NCBI GenBank assembly: GCA_009869945.1
Contig: WIXG01000759.1
Span: 1-22,950 of the forward strand
Length of the DNA stretch: 22,950 nucleotides
DNA from: Mesaphorura yosii
Lineage: Eukaryota; Arthropoda; Collembola; Poduromorpha; Tullbergiidae
Direction: 5' to 3'
The position numbers were made by a program, and so were the translations under genes. The notes under the pieces were generated by a model that did no database searches, was not told where the DNA came from, and saw only the letters and a list, made by a program, of their open reading frames with translations. This document shows positions 1 to 9,900 of the stretch, piece after piece. The first letter of the stretch is position 1. Each line of letters begins with the position of its first letter.

Positions 1-422
1 TTAATATTAGTAAGATCCAAGTAAAACTAGTAATTAATAAATTTCAAAGCACTCTTAAATACTTTTCATCGCATCATTTAGCAGCTGGCAGCTGAAATGG
101 CAATGCTCTCACTTTTGACGGTTAAGAATTAATAAGGTTTTGCTTACAAACTTGAAGACCTTTTTACTGTTTTGTTTGGAATAACTACCTGGAGAGTTTC
201 CATTACTGCTTTCCCAGAAAGTTAATTTTCTATTTCCGGTTAGCACTAATATTGTAATATAACGTTTGCGGCAGCTGGCATTTGACATGTTTATTTTATG
301 CCATCCCAATTAGTAATTAATAACGTTTTGCCAACTGCTTTGGAAACAGCAGCAGCGACACCTCATAAATAAACTTCACATCTGGTATAAAATAATATCG
401 GAACCATAAAATTGTCAATTCA
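1..422. other. AT-rich intergenic spacer
   Basis: No supported gene. The stretch is AT-rich with many stops in all frames. A 66-codon minus-strand frame at 109-309 shows no recognisable motif and is treated as chance. The spacer ends at the mobile element beginning at 423. Confidence 0.6.
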
Positions 423-545
423 GGGCGATATTCTCAATCAGATTTCACGGTGAGTGCGCACTCACACTCCATGTGTTAAGTGATAGTGTTGCCAGTGACA
501 ACTGAGTGTGAGTACACCCTCTCCTTCATATTGAGAATATCGCCC
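423..545. mobile_element. Foldback MITE with 16-bp perfect terminal inverted repeats
   Basis: The left end GGGCGATATTCTCAAT (423-438) is the exact reverse complement of the right end at 530-545. The element is flanked by TCA on both sides (420-422 and 546-548), which fits a 3-bp target-site duplication. Inside there is a perfect 16-bp palindrome GTGAGTGCGCACTCAC (450-465), and CACTCACACTC (459-469) pairs with GAGTGTGAGT (504-513), so the whole unit can fold into a nested hairpin. At 123 bp it has no coding capacity and would be a non-autonomous DNA transposon. The superfamily is not assigned: a 3-bp duplication is known for Harbinger-like and CACTA-like elements, but TCA is not the usual Harbinger TWA. 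It lies 215 bp upstream of the chosen start of the first receptor gene. Confidence 0.8.
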
Positions 546-759
546 TCAGTGTCTTTAGTCTTTAATTATTCATGAAAGCGAACTGGCTTTTCTGGCGTTG
601 CTTTAAAGAATGCATTAAATCGCCAATCGTGATTCGAATTCTGTTTCTGATCGCGCTGGAATTTATTGGTCGACTAAACTGTATTTTGCTTTGAAGACGA
701 GCGGATGCGTCTCATTGCTTTCGAGTTTGGCGCAATTCGATGCCTGGTCGCCTGAATCA

Positions 760-2127
760 ATGGAGAAGGCCAAGTCGATCGTGTACGCCGTCGTGAAAGT
801 TGGATACGTGCTCCGGGCCCTCCCATTTTACGAGGATCGTCAAACCAATCTGCTCATCATGGGCCCGCAGCGTCATCGATGGCAGTGGCGCCTTGCCATC
901 CTGTACCACATTGGATGCCTGCTGTTGATCGGCGCAGGATTTGGCCCATGGTACGAACTGACACGTGGCGCCGCCGTCTCCACGGTTGAATCGATGCAGT
1001 TTTACATGTACGCGAGTTTCATCTGGTTTTCGCTGGCCCTACAGGCCTGCCTCTTCTTCAAGGCCGATGTGCAGATGCTCATGCACAATGCTTATCACGT
1101 CCTGCAACCAAAAGTGGCCCGGCTTCATGATCTGGCGGCGGACGACTACAAGACAGTGAACCTCGTCCTGACGGCCGTGGCGTGCTCGATGTGCGTTGCA
1201 GTGGCGTTTGTGTACCCTATGGCCGTTCTCTTCATTCAATACAGGATGCATGCATTCAGCATGATGCCCGTCACCCATCTGGGGCTTTCGGCCCTCCTCG
1301 CCCTTGCCTTTACCCATGCGACCGTAGTCGATCTCATTTATATTTTTTATTGCGTGTCATCCTGTATAGTCTACGTCAGCACAACAGCGACGTGTCTAGG
1401 CTTGAGCAGGTGAGAAAAATGAGTAATTGCAGCGGGAAAGGTGATATTTTTCACTTTTTTTATGCTTTTTTTTTAGCTTTGAGGTTAATTCGACTGCATC
1501 TCGCCACCGGAGGTGCAAGTTAATCACTTTTTACATGGCACATCTCCTCTTGCACAATGTAATAGTGAACAGCGTACGCAATTGCATCTTGATGGCCACC
1601 ACCTGCGCCTCCATACTGATGATCGCCTCCCTCTTCCTCATAATCGCCTTCTCCAAGCAAATGGAGCCCCTCGTCCTCCTCATCTCGATCTTTGCCTTTG
1701 TCATCACATTCACGTGCATTGCGTTCATCTACAAAATTGCGGCGGGGCTCACGGAGCTGAGCATCGAATTCTCCCGCTCTTACCTTCAAAATGGGCGGAT
1801 TCTTCCCAAAGTGGACCGACTCCGCTACGCCTCCTGTTGCCCGATGCACATCCCCATCGGGCCCTTTGTTCGACTGGGACGGACGACCTTCAGCACAATC
1901 ATGATGAGTGTGGTGATTGAAAATACTATATCCCTCATTCTAGGATTTAGGTAAAGTTGGATAAGTTATACGATCCCATTTTAAATGTTGTAACTAGTGA
2001 TTAAGTTTTAATGTACGCTTTGTCTTAAAACTCTTATTTGTTAATTGCTAGCAATGTATATGGAATGGACCTCATAAGAGGGAGCTGCTTTCTAGGAATA
2101 AATGAATACTGTGATGAAACAGAATAG
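760..2127 (+). CDS. Gustatory-receptor-like 7TM chemoreceptor
   Basis: Proposed exons are 760-1409, 1477-1950 and 2052-2127, giving 399 residues, the usual insect Gr length. Both introns have GT-AG ends (GTGAGA/TTTTAG and GTAAAG/GCTAG) and are phase 2. Hydrophobic segments lie near residues 42-62, 78-100, 132-160, 170-212, 245-270 and 275-300, with a last one in exon 2 that follows a PMHIPIGPFVRLGRTTFS stretch; a polar, charged loop precedes the fifth. This is the inverted Gr/Or topology. The ALPF motif near residue 20 resembles the conserved Gr N-terminus. The start ATG was chosen because the open frame upstream (from 619) holds no other ATG. Exon 3 adds only 25 residues and is the least certain part. 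Role by family: ligand-gated cation channel in sensory neuron membranes; the ligand cannot be predicted. Confidence 0.75.
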
Positions 2128-2192
2128 AATTTATTGATTAGTTTAAGCAGTTGCAATTTAATAGGTATTGACGGTCATTGCCGGCTTGTCAG

Positions 2193-2555
2193 TTATTGAC
2201 TAGAATACGCCCAAACCATGGCCATGGCGCAGAATGTACGCTTCGTAGGGCGTGTAGTAGTAGGCTGCGACTGCGGCTCAGTCATCATGTCGCTTGGTTC
2301 CTCCAGACAGTAGAAGGAGTAGTATCGTACCCGGGCTACTGCGCTCTGGACGGGCACAGAGATAAGGTGCGATTGCGATTGTTCAGTCTCTGCTTGCGCA
2401 GGCAGGATTCTCATCGGAGTCCTGATACGGGTCCTGAGTCCATCGTCGGTCTCATCGGCATCTCTTGGACACTTGTGTACAGTCACCCTCGGAGTTGGAA
2501 GGCGACATTGGCTACTCGTTCGGATGTCTTGTTTACGGACTTTATAGCGGCACAT
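2193..2555 (-). CDS. Doubtful hypothetical ORF, 120 aa
   Basis: An ATG-initiated minus-strand frame of 120 codons with an in-frame stop just upstream and an AATAAA signal (minus strand, 2130-2135) about 60 bp past the stop. The protein is not recognised. It has no signal peptide, membrane segment or clear domain, only a Tyr-rich patch (RYYSFYC) and a Thr/Pro-rich stretch near the end. Another minus-strand frame near the 3' end reads AAYYYTPYEAYILRHGHG before a stop, so a spliced or decayed gene is possible. A similarly long plus-strand frame (2178-2558) overlaps it, and the local GC rise opens both strands. It may be spurious. Confidence 0.2.
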   Translation of the reverse strand: MCRYKVRKQDIRTSSQCRLPTPRVTVHKCPRDADETDDGLRTRIRTPMRILPAQAETEQSQSHLISVPVQSAVARVRYYSFYCLEEPSDMMTEPQSQPTTTRPTKRTFCAMAMVWAYSSQ

Positions 2556-2939
2556 TAGTGACGGTTACGGACTGTTGTCAGAGGTCGCAGCCCAATTGAG
2601 TCTGGGTTACCCTGGCAATCGTCATCAAAACACAGCGGATACCGGGTAAAATATTGAACCCAATTGCTATTTAAGTTGTTTATTTTGTGGGCTCGGCCTA
2701 CGGAACACACTTTTTAATCCTATTTACCAATACATGTATATACTAATATTTTAATGTTTGTGCTTTAATTCTTTCTCTATAAAACGGAAGGGTTGCTAAA
2801 ATATGCAAACGAACCGAGCATAAATTTTTCTAAAGGTTTTGGAACCCTGGAATTATTTTGCCAGATCAGCAATAGTATCACGAGCATTTGTAAGAAATTC
2901 ATATTCATAAGTTATAAGCTATGGTCATAATAAATCAGG
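2556..2939. other. Intergenic spacer upstream of the receptor at 2940
   Basis: AT-rich, with no supported gene or repeat. It presumably holds the promoter of the ionotropic-receptor-like gene. A TATA-like TCTATAAAAC sits near 2775-2784, about 160 bp before the ATG; its use is a guess. Confidence 0.4.
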
Positions 2940-4793
2940 ATGCCGTCTTGTCGCGTTGCTTCTCACTGCTTGGGCGTAATTCTTGGGTGCATCCTACTGG
3001 TCACCGGAGTGACCAGTGTGCTCCTTGGCCTGGAACGTTTTCAGCAGTGCACATTTCATGCAGTCCATTTCTACCAGGCGCAATTATTTGAATCGATCCT
3101 CGCGTCCAATCAGTACGGTCAAACCTGGACAGTCTACAACATCAGTAAGCCGCTGCTGGAGCGCGTGGTGCCCAAGTTCTCGAGGTTGGGCTGGAAGGTG
3201 GAGGACAGGAGCCTGCATCAGGACGAATCTGGTGTATGCAACGTGCACCTCATAGTGGAACCCCCGAAAAATGCTCTGGGAAACCTGGACGTGAATTACC
3301 ATCAACGATTTGCGGTTTTGGGCGAAGAGTCGTCACTAGTCGTTCAAGTGACCACGGGACCAGAAGCGCTTGTCCATAAGTGGTACTGGAGCATGGCCCA
3401 CGGATGCCTTCTCTATGTGAACCAAACCACATTGCTGTCTAGGCACTGGATGTGCCCCTCATGCCCGTCCTTATATCGTCCACTACCACGCGACCTGCGC
3501 CTGGGCCCCGCAGAGGCCGACATGCTGTACAGACAAAGTGCACATTTCCATGGCCTCGAAGTCTTTGTGCTTGATGGCTCCTTTCCAGTGCAAACTCGCT
3601 GTCCTAGCGAATTCCACCTGTTGCGCTTTACTCAGTACACAGACCAAATAGCTTTGAATAATGCGTGCGACTGGGCCAGGAAATTGGTCATATTTGTTGT
3701 GGAGAGGCTAAACGGCAGCGTGATCATCGGCGCAAGCGATCTTGGCTTTCAGCAGACGTCAGGTTTCGTCACGAAACCCTATTCGTTTATATATGCGAGC
3801 ACTACGGTGTTCGGAGTCAACGTTCTGACTGATGTGGATTCGCAGTCACTCATTTATTGTGACCGGAACAAGAAGTTGGGAAGAAGCGTCGGGGGATGGA
3901 CAAGCGCATATGATGTGACGTCGTGGATTCTTTTCAGCATAGCATGCGTCATCGCTTGGTGCGTCATGTCAGTTCGAATCAGCCACACCGGAGGCGCCGC
4001 CACCATGCAGTGGGACTTTTTCAAACTTCTCAGGCTGCTGCAGAAGGAAGGAATGGTCCACACCAAGTTTGACCTCTGGATGCTGCTTGTCAGCACTGTA
4101 TTAATCGGATATTATGAAATCCATATCACAAGCGTCGCACTGGCCCCTGCCCCACCGTTCGTCCATCCGACAATTTCTGACTTGTTAAAAGCCGGCTATA
4201 AAATCCTATATGCGCCAGAAAATATGTCTGTTCGGCCGGAAGAAAGTGAGCGGCCAATGTTTGAAAAGGAGGAAGTTTTGCATTTGCTGAACTCAAGTTT
4301 TGAGCAAGTCAGCTTTGAGGAATTGCTTTCGGGGCGCCTTCCTCAAAAGAGAGCAAAGTTCATTGAGTCAAGCGATCCACATTCGTTGCGCAGGGTGGCT
4401 CTGGTCAATCAGAACGCCGTCTGCCACATTGTGCCAGATAAGTACGACAATCATCTACTGTGGACTCAAGTCATGTACGTTTTACGATTGGAGGTGGTGC
4501 GCGGCCTAAACCGCGTGATTGAGCACGGGTTTCTTGGTCTGTGGAAGAGCGTCATCCAGTCCATGAATGATGTACATCTTGCGAACCAAGAGAGGCGAGT
4601 AGACAAATTGGTCACGAACAATGCCGTTCCTATTTCAATGGATTTTGAGATTATCAACATATTCCCCTTCTGTGGCTACCTGTTGCTTGTTAGTTTGGCT
4701 GTGTTTCTCTGCGAAATAGCGGCCAACTTCAAACAGAAAACCACTTCGAGAGAGCCATTCTTGTTAGCGAAAATATGGAACACGTTCGAGTGA
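2940..4793 (+). CDS. Divergent ionotropic receptor (IR), intronless
   Basis: A 617-residue intronless frame from ATG. A hydrophobic N-terminus (about residues 10-31) could be a signal peptide. A ligand-binding S1-like region (about 225-300) contains the pattern LNGSVIIGASDLG. A first membrane helix at about 326-346 is followed by an amphipathic candidate pore segment (352-372), a second helix (377-400), an S2-like region beginning TISDLLKAGYKILYAP, and a last helix (573-593) with a short tail. This order of S1, M1, pore, M2, S2 and M3 is that of the ionotropic glutamate receptor family. The ion-channel motif SYTANLAAFLT of iGluRs is not preserved; the matching segment reads about GYYEIHITSVAL, as expected of fast-evolving 'divergent' IRs. 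Likely a chemosensory cation-channel subunit; ligand unknown. Confidence 0.75.
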   Translation: MPSCRVASHCLGVILGCILLVTGVTSVLLGLERFQQCTFHAVHFYQAQLFESILASNQYGQTWTVYNISKPLLERVVPKFSRLGWKVEDRSLHQDESGVCNVHLIVEPPKNALGNLDVNYHQRFAVLGEESSLVVQVTTGPEALVHKWYWSMAHGCLLYVNQTTLLSRHWMCPSCPSLYRPLPRDLRLGPAEADMLYRQSAHFHGLEVFVLDGSFPVQTRCPSEFHLLRFTQYTDQIALNNACDWARKLVIFVVERLNGSVIIGASDLGFQQTSGFVTKPYSFIYASTTVFGVNVLTDVDSQSLIYCDRNKKLGRSVGGWTSAYDVTSWILFSIACVIAWCVMSVRISHTGGAATMQWDFFKLLRLLQKEGMVHTKFDLWMLLVSTVLIGYYEIHITSVALAPAPPFVHPTISDLLKAGYKILYAPENMSVRPEESERPMFEKEEVLHLLNSSFEQVSFEELLSGRLPQKRAKFIESSDPHSLRRVALVNQNAVCHIVPDKYDNHLLWTQVMYVLRLEVVRGLNRVIEHGFLGLWKSVIQSMNDVHLANQERRVDKLVTNNAVPISMDFEIINIFPFCGYLLLVSLAVFLCEIAANFKQKTTSREPFLLAKIWNTFE

Positions 4794-5259
4794 ACAAGAA
4801 ACGGGCAGGCAGTCTACCTTCGAGACCTGGTGTTCATTAAAGACGCCGTTCATTAAAAGCATGCGCTATTAAATTCTTAGGACTGTGTTGCTGATATGAA
4901 CGTAATTCTCACCGCGTCAGTGCAAAAGCCGAGTCGACCAGTTAAGCCAAGCAATTAATCAATCCGACGTTAAAACACAAAGTTGATTGGCGAGTTTTGC
5001 AGCACCAATTCACAATCAAGTACATATTTCTCAGGAATTTTGCCGACACGGTCAGCTTAACATGACAATAAGTGCACCCGCGCAATTGACATGAATTTGA
5101 CATTCACATATCAGGTCTAGGCATTGAATTCTATGGAATATTGCACAGCAGGTGAATTTCTCCTGTATTGCAGATTAATCATGCATGCATACACTGACGT
5201 AAGTCTTTATGTGTTTATATTTCACGTTTGTTGCAGAATCTATCACACTCTCTTGCATA
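4794..5259. other. Spacer and 5' leader between IR and GLYAT-like genes
   Basis: No supported gene. After the IR stop there are ATTAAA variants within repeated TTCATTAAA units (about 4834-4856), possible weak polyadenylation signals. Two TTCN4GAA sites (5028-5037 and 5129-5138) resemble the motif found in the 11.3 and 15.9 kb spacers. A good 3' splice site, GTTTGTTGCAG, ends at 5236, 23 bp before the ATG, so the next gene may have a 5'-UTR intron. Confidence 0.45.
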
Positions 5260-6147
5260 ATGTCCAACACGCCGCTGGCACGTCTGCAGACCGTACCTAC
5301 CAACAGGCTGCAGGACCTTGCCCGAGTCCTGTGGGCACGTTTACCCTGTTCAGCTCGACTGTACAACGTACTCCAGCTAAATTTACATGGAGCACTTGCA
5401 CCGACGGCCGAAGCGACCTTTTACGTGTACGGAAACGTCCAACTTGAAGAACATGAAGAAGAAGATCCGTTGTTCTGTATCTGCCGACAAAAGGTGCATG
5501 GTGATCATTTCTACACCTTCTACGAGTCTTCCACGCACGAGGCGAGTCTTCCAGCACTACTTGATGGTAACTTCATTGACTGGACGGTCCTCAACCAATT
5601 TGGAGCCACGAGTCATGTGTTGGCCAAGTATATTGCGCACGAATGTACGAAACGTGGTCTACCGACTTTGGCTTTTGACTGTAAGCTATTTGCAATACGA
5701 CCTGAACTTGCTGCTCAGATCAACGTGGACGTGGGAAACCAGGCGATGGTGACTGTTCGGAGGCTGGCGGTTGAGGACGTGGAGAAGATTGCAAGTTTCT
5801 GGAAATTCAGTACCGACAAGACACGTGCCATGATGCGAGACAGTATCGAGAGTGTCGGCTATTCATATGGAGTCTACATACGAACAGAGGAAGAGGAGTT
5901 TCTAGCAAGTTGGATCCTCATGATTCAATCGGGTAACCTTTTCTCACTTCGAACTGACCCCAACTTTACCGGTCATCGTTACGGAGAACTTGTCCTGAGG
6001 GCAGCATGTAGATTCGCTGGACAACGTGGCCTCGCACCGGCAACACTCGTCGAGACGTACAACAAGGGGGCAATGAGACTGATGGAGTCAGTTGGAATGG
6101 AACAACTTGAAGATATACGTTGGATTGAGACTACTGACACAGTTTAA
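5260..6147 (+). CDS. GLYAT-like N-acyltransferase (GNAT fold)
   Basis: 295 residues in one exon from ATAATGTCC. The frame is open upstream to 5209, but the family starts close to MSNTPLARLQ and a splice acceptor lies between the two ATGs. The C-terminal half has the FR47-like acetyltransferase pattern: a VTVRRLAVEDVEKI strand-helix start, a strand SLRTDPNFTGHRYGELVLRA in which RYG-containing residues form the acyl-CoA pyrophosphate loop, and a terminal YNKGAMRLMESVGM helix typical of glycine N-acyltransferase-like proteins. The N-terminal half (LLDGNFIDWTVLNQFG) is also GLYAT-like. Members conjugate acyl-CoA to glycine or other amines; the substrate here is unknown. It is tail-to-tail with a second GNAT gene, 41 bp apart. 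Confidence 0.75.
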   Translation: MSNTPLARLQTVPTNRLQDLARVLWARLPCSARLYNVLQLNLHGALAPTAEATFYVYGNVQLEEHEEEDPLFCICRQKVHGDHFYTFYESSTHEASLPALLDGNFIDWTVLNQFGATSHVLAKYIAHECTKRGLPTLAFDCKLFAIRPELAAQINVDVGNQAMVTVRRLAVEDVEKIASFWKFSTDKTRAMMRDSIESVGYSYGVYIRTEEEEFLASWILMIQSGNLFSLRTDPNFTGHRYGELVLRAACRFAGQRGLAPATLVETYNKGAMRLMESVGMEQLEDIRWIETTDTV

Positions 6148-6162
6148 TAAGAATTCTTGTAA

Positions 6163-6176
6163 TTTATTCAAATAAA
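6163..6176. terminator. Overlapping bidirectional polyadenylation signals
   Basis: AATAAA on the plus strand at 6171-6176 serves the gene ending at 6147. TTTATT at 6163-6168, AATAAA on the minus strand, serves the gene ending at 6189. Each signal lies just inside the other gene's expected 3' UTR, so the two transcripts should overlap at their 3' ends. Confidence 0.7.
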
Positions 6177-6188
6177 TACACAAATTAC

Positions 6189-6704
6189 TCACTCATGAGC
6201 TGCTGCAAGTGTTGTAAGTACCTCCTTCTCAAACCTGAACGAATGCCATCCATCAAGGCCTGTCATGTCCACTGCACCATGTTGCTTGTAAAATCCAATA
6301 GCTTTCGTATTCCATTCGAGGCACTCCAGCTTCAGTCGAGCGAATCCTCCATCCACTGCGATTCGTGCCAAAAAACGAAGAAGTCTTGCTCCAAGTCCTG
6401 CACCACGATGAGCTGGGTCGACGTAAAAATCTTCCAAGTACAGCATTTTGCCTTCCCATGTTGAATAAGAGTAAAAGTACAGAGCAAAGCCAACGAGTTG
6501 CCAATTGGCACTGTCATCCGCCTGTACTTCAGCCACTGCACAGTGAAAATATGGTGCTGGTTTCGTGTCAAAGGCGTCTCGTTCCAAGTCCGAAGCTGTA
6601 AGTTTGGCTTGGTCTTCCATTCCTTCGTAGCGGGCAAGGTCACGGATGAGAGTTGCGATTGGGTCGCAATCGGTTCGTTCTGCGTGTCGAACTCTGTAAT
6701 TCAT
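6189..6704 (-). CDS. Diamine/thialysine N-acetyltransferase, SAT1/SAT2-like
   Basis: 171 residues from MNYRVRHAERTDCD, the same length as animal SAT1 and SAT2. The frame stays open to an upstream ATG at 6776, but those 24 Ser/Asn-rich residues do not fit the family and look like 5' UTR. Family motifs are clear: IRDLARYEG near the start, FALYFYSYSTWEGKMLYLED, the acetyl-CoA loop HRGAGLGARLL, the WN motif (LEWNTKAIGFYKQHGA), and a C-terminal GWHSFRF. The ED pair and the Tyr of FYKQHGA match residues used for amine binding and acid catalysis in SSAT enzymes. It acts in the cytosol, acetylating polyamines or thialysine with acetyl-CoA; which of these cannot be decided here. It lies head-to-head with the ABCC4-like gene (281 bp apart). 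Confidence 0.88.
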   Translation of the reverse strand: MNYRVRHAERTDCDPIATLIRDLARYEGMEDQAKLTASDLERDAFDTKPAPYFHCAVAEVQADDSANWQLVGFALYFYSYSTWEGKMLYLEDFYVDPAHRGAGLGARLLRFLARIAVDGGFARLKLECLEWNTKAIGFYKQHGAVDMTGLDGWHSFRFEKEVLTTLAAAHE

Positions 6705-6846
6705 ATTGCTCACCTTGTTGTGCTGTGTGTTTGTGTTGTGCACACTTGAACTGCTAAACTCGTACTGATATGTCAAGCGAGTCTCACATTACCTCAAATG
6801 TGTGCCATAAAGTTGTGAGCAACATCAACACCTGAAAATGAGTGAC

Positions 6847-6854
6847 GACGTCAT
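6847..6854. promoter_or_regulatory. CRE-like GACGTCAT in a divergent promoter
   Basis: CGACGTCAT matches seven of eight positions of the ATF/CREB site TGACGTCA. It lies 142 bp upstream of the SAT-like ATG and 131 bp upstream of the ABCC4-like ATG, in the only spacer these head-to-head genes share. The same nonamer occurs in the oxygenase/aminoacylase divergent spacer. Confidence 0.3.
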
Positions 6855-6985
6855 CAAATGTGCGTATGTAATAGAAGGAAGCGAAACGGACGAGTTGGCA
6901 TGTTATTTCGTTACAAGTTATCGATCTGCCCAGACGTCGAGAATTATTCGGTGTTCAGCGTTTCGAATCACGAAAAATCAGCAGA

Positions 6986-9900
6986 ATGCACAAGCAAAAG
7001 CATCGTCACGCGTATGAAGACGCGAATTTACTCTCAAAGCTTCTCTTTGTCTGGGTGATGCCTTTCCTTAAGAGGAATTCGGGAGAAACCCCGCCAGGAG
7101 AAGGTTTTAGTGTACCTCAGACGGATGAAGCACGCAAACTTGGAAATGGACTCGAAAAGTAAGTGAGTGTGGTCCTTGGCCTGTGGTCCGGAAGTTAAGA
7201 TTTGGCAGGTATGTTTACAGGGCCTGGACAACACGTCGAGCACGGGCAGATGCCAAAGGAAAACCAACACGTGGACTTTTGCTCCTTCGCTGTATTTTCT
7301 CCGTCCATGGAACCCAATTTGTGTGTCTTGGCTTGCTGGACCTGTTTAACGAGTGTGTACTTCGTGTGCTTCAACCAATCTGCGTCCGCCTGCTGGTCCA
7401 GTCCTTTACGACTACCATGGATGGTCATGAAGAGCAAGATCGCAAGCAGATGCGTTACCTGTATGGCGGTGCACTTTGCCTTACTACCCTGCTCTACTCA
7501 CTCGTCATCCACACTGTCGCCTTCCACCAGTTCCGGTTGGGTATGCGTACACGTGTCGCCCTGTCAGTCATGGTCTTCCGGAAGGCTCTCCGCCTCAGCC
7601 TTACCTCAGCACCAGCTGCTGGACGTATTGCAAACCTGCTCGCCACGGACGTTACACGATTCGACAACGCCATCCTGATTCCTTATATTGTCATTGGTCC
7701 CCTGCAGTTATGCATCTTTAGTTGGTTACTCTGGTGTGAATTGGGTTGGCATGCTTTTGCTATGGTTGGTATTGTAGCATTACTTCTTCCTCTTCAATAC
7801 ATCGTTTTTCGGTATTCGTCCAGTCTTCGACTATGCATTGCAACACGAACGGACGATCGTACACGTTTTATGAATGAGTTCCTTAACGCCATCGCCGTGC
7901 TCAAAATGTACGCTTGGGAACGTCCCTTTTCTGCGCTTGTCGCCAAACTGCGTGGATCGGAGGTCAAAGAATTGGCACGACGTGCACGTCTACAGGGTGC
8001 ATACCTGGCACTCTTCAATGCATCTGGGAAACTTCTGGTGTTAAGTGCAGTGTTGAGTTTGATGTTAAGTGGTGAGCATGAACAAATGTTTACAGCGGAT
8101 CGTATCTTCTTCTGTGTCTCCATTGCCAATACACTTCTGTATGCGAATCTTTTCTGCATCCCTTCGGCTGCTGCACAACTGGCGGGTATCATCGTGAGCC
8201 TGCGTCGACTGCAAGAATTTTTCCTGCTTCCCGAACAGGAAGGCCAGGCGGTACAATTCAACAACTGTGAAGACAGCAACGAACCAACAACAAAACTTGA
8301 GCTCGAAGGTGTTCAAGCTAGCTGGACCTCCACTGCAGGTCATCCACCCACGTTGAACAACCTGAACCTGCAAATCCATGGCCCAAAACTTGTCATGGTG
8401 GTCGGAGCCGTCGGTTCAGGCAAATCTTCACTCCTGCACGTCCTACTCGGAGAACTACCACCAACCCTTGGGCGCATGTCCCTGAAAACACGTCAAGGCT
8501 CCACGTCGTACGCTCCACAAGAGCCATGGTGCTTCCCTGGCACAGTGCGAGACAATATCTTGTTTGGACATGAATACGATCCGGCTCGATATGCACACGT
8601 GCTCCATGCCTGCTGTCTTGAAGACGATATCCGGTTGCAATGGCCAAATGGTGACCAGACATGGGTTGGTGGACGTGGTGAAATGCTCAGTGGTGGCCAA
8701 AGGTCACGGGTTAATCTTGCACGTGCCATGTACGCCCATGCAGATGTGTACCTGCTGGATGATCCATTGGCAAGTGTAGATGCACGTGTGGCAAATGCTA
8801 TATTTGAGCGGGCAATTCGTCCTTCGGCGGGGAGCGGAGAGATTCGGGTTCTCGTCACACACCAACTTCAGTTTTTGCCATACGCGAATCATGTGCTAGT
8901 ATTGCAAAAGGGGAAGGTGCTGGCTCAAGGGAGCTATGCTGAAGTTGAGCCGTACCTGAAGGACCTTGACACGGAGGAGCACGATGGAGAGGCCAAACGC
9001 CATGGAGTGACGACTGACATGCAATTGAAGCCAAGCCAGTTAGACAGTACGCTTCCAGAAGTAGACACCAACGAGGATGCAGTAACAACACCATCAACGG
9101 GACCGGAACAGCTCGTGGGCGGTGGGGTCAGCCTCAAAACTTACGCCAATTACCTTCGTGCCCTGGGGTCATGGCTCGCCGTTCTTACCATAGCTGCAGG
9201 CTTTGTTGCAACCCAGGTGTTCGTGACCTTTTGCGAATACTGGCTCTCACGTTGGACAAACTGGGCAGACGACCGGGTCAATAACAGCGGCCCTCAACCC
9301 TTGGGCATGGACGATAACGAAGATTCGAAGGAGCGCTGGTTATATTTGTGGGTCTACACTGGAGCCGTTGGGGTAACCACCATCCTCCTCTTCCTCCTTA
9401 CCACCCTCTTCTTTCATTGCACCGTCCTCATTGCACGTAATCTACACAACTTACTTGGCTCCGTTTCCCGTGCATGCATGCATTTCTGGCATGGCACTTC
9501 ATCGGGCCGTGTCCTGAATCGATTTACGAAGGATGTGTGTGCTGTGGATGAAATACTACCTGAGACACTCTACAATACAATGCAGAGTTTCCTCCAGATG
9601 CTTGGCGTACTCGTGATTGTAAGCATGAGCTCACCAATTTGGCTCCTTGGTCCTACGGCACTGGTACTTGGGGCATTCTATGTACTGCGTAAAGCGTATA
9701 TTAGACCAGCACGTCGTATGAAGAGGCTTGAAGCGGAATGTGAGTGTCCTTGTTTGCTTTACCGCGCTATGAACACGTGACTCAATCTTTGCTCTGTTTA
9801 ATTACAGCTCGCAGTGCCCTCTTTACCACTCTCAACTCTTCCATGCTTGGCTTAACAGTGATTCGGTCTGCCGGAGCTGGACCTGGCTTGTCTGACCAAT

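Noticed and set aside
450..465. The GTGAGTGCGCACTCAC palindrome as an operator or CRISPR-like unit
   Set aside because: It occurs once, inside an element with longer inverted ends and a target duplication, so it is part of the MITE fold.
691..759. Receptor start at 691
   Set aside because: That codon is TTG. The first ATG in frame is at 760 and gives a normal receptor N-terminus.
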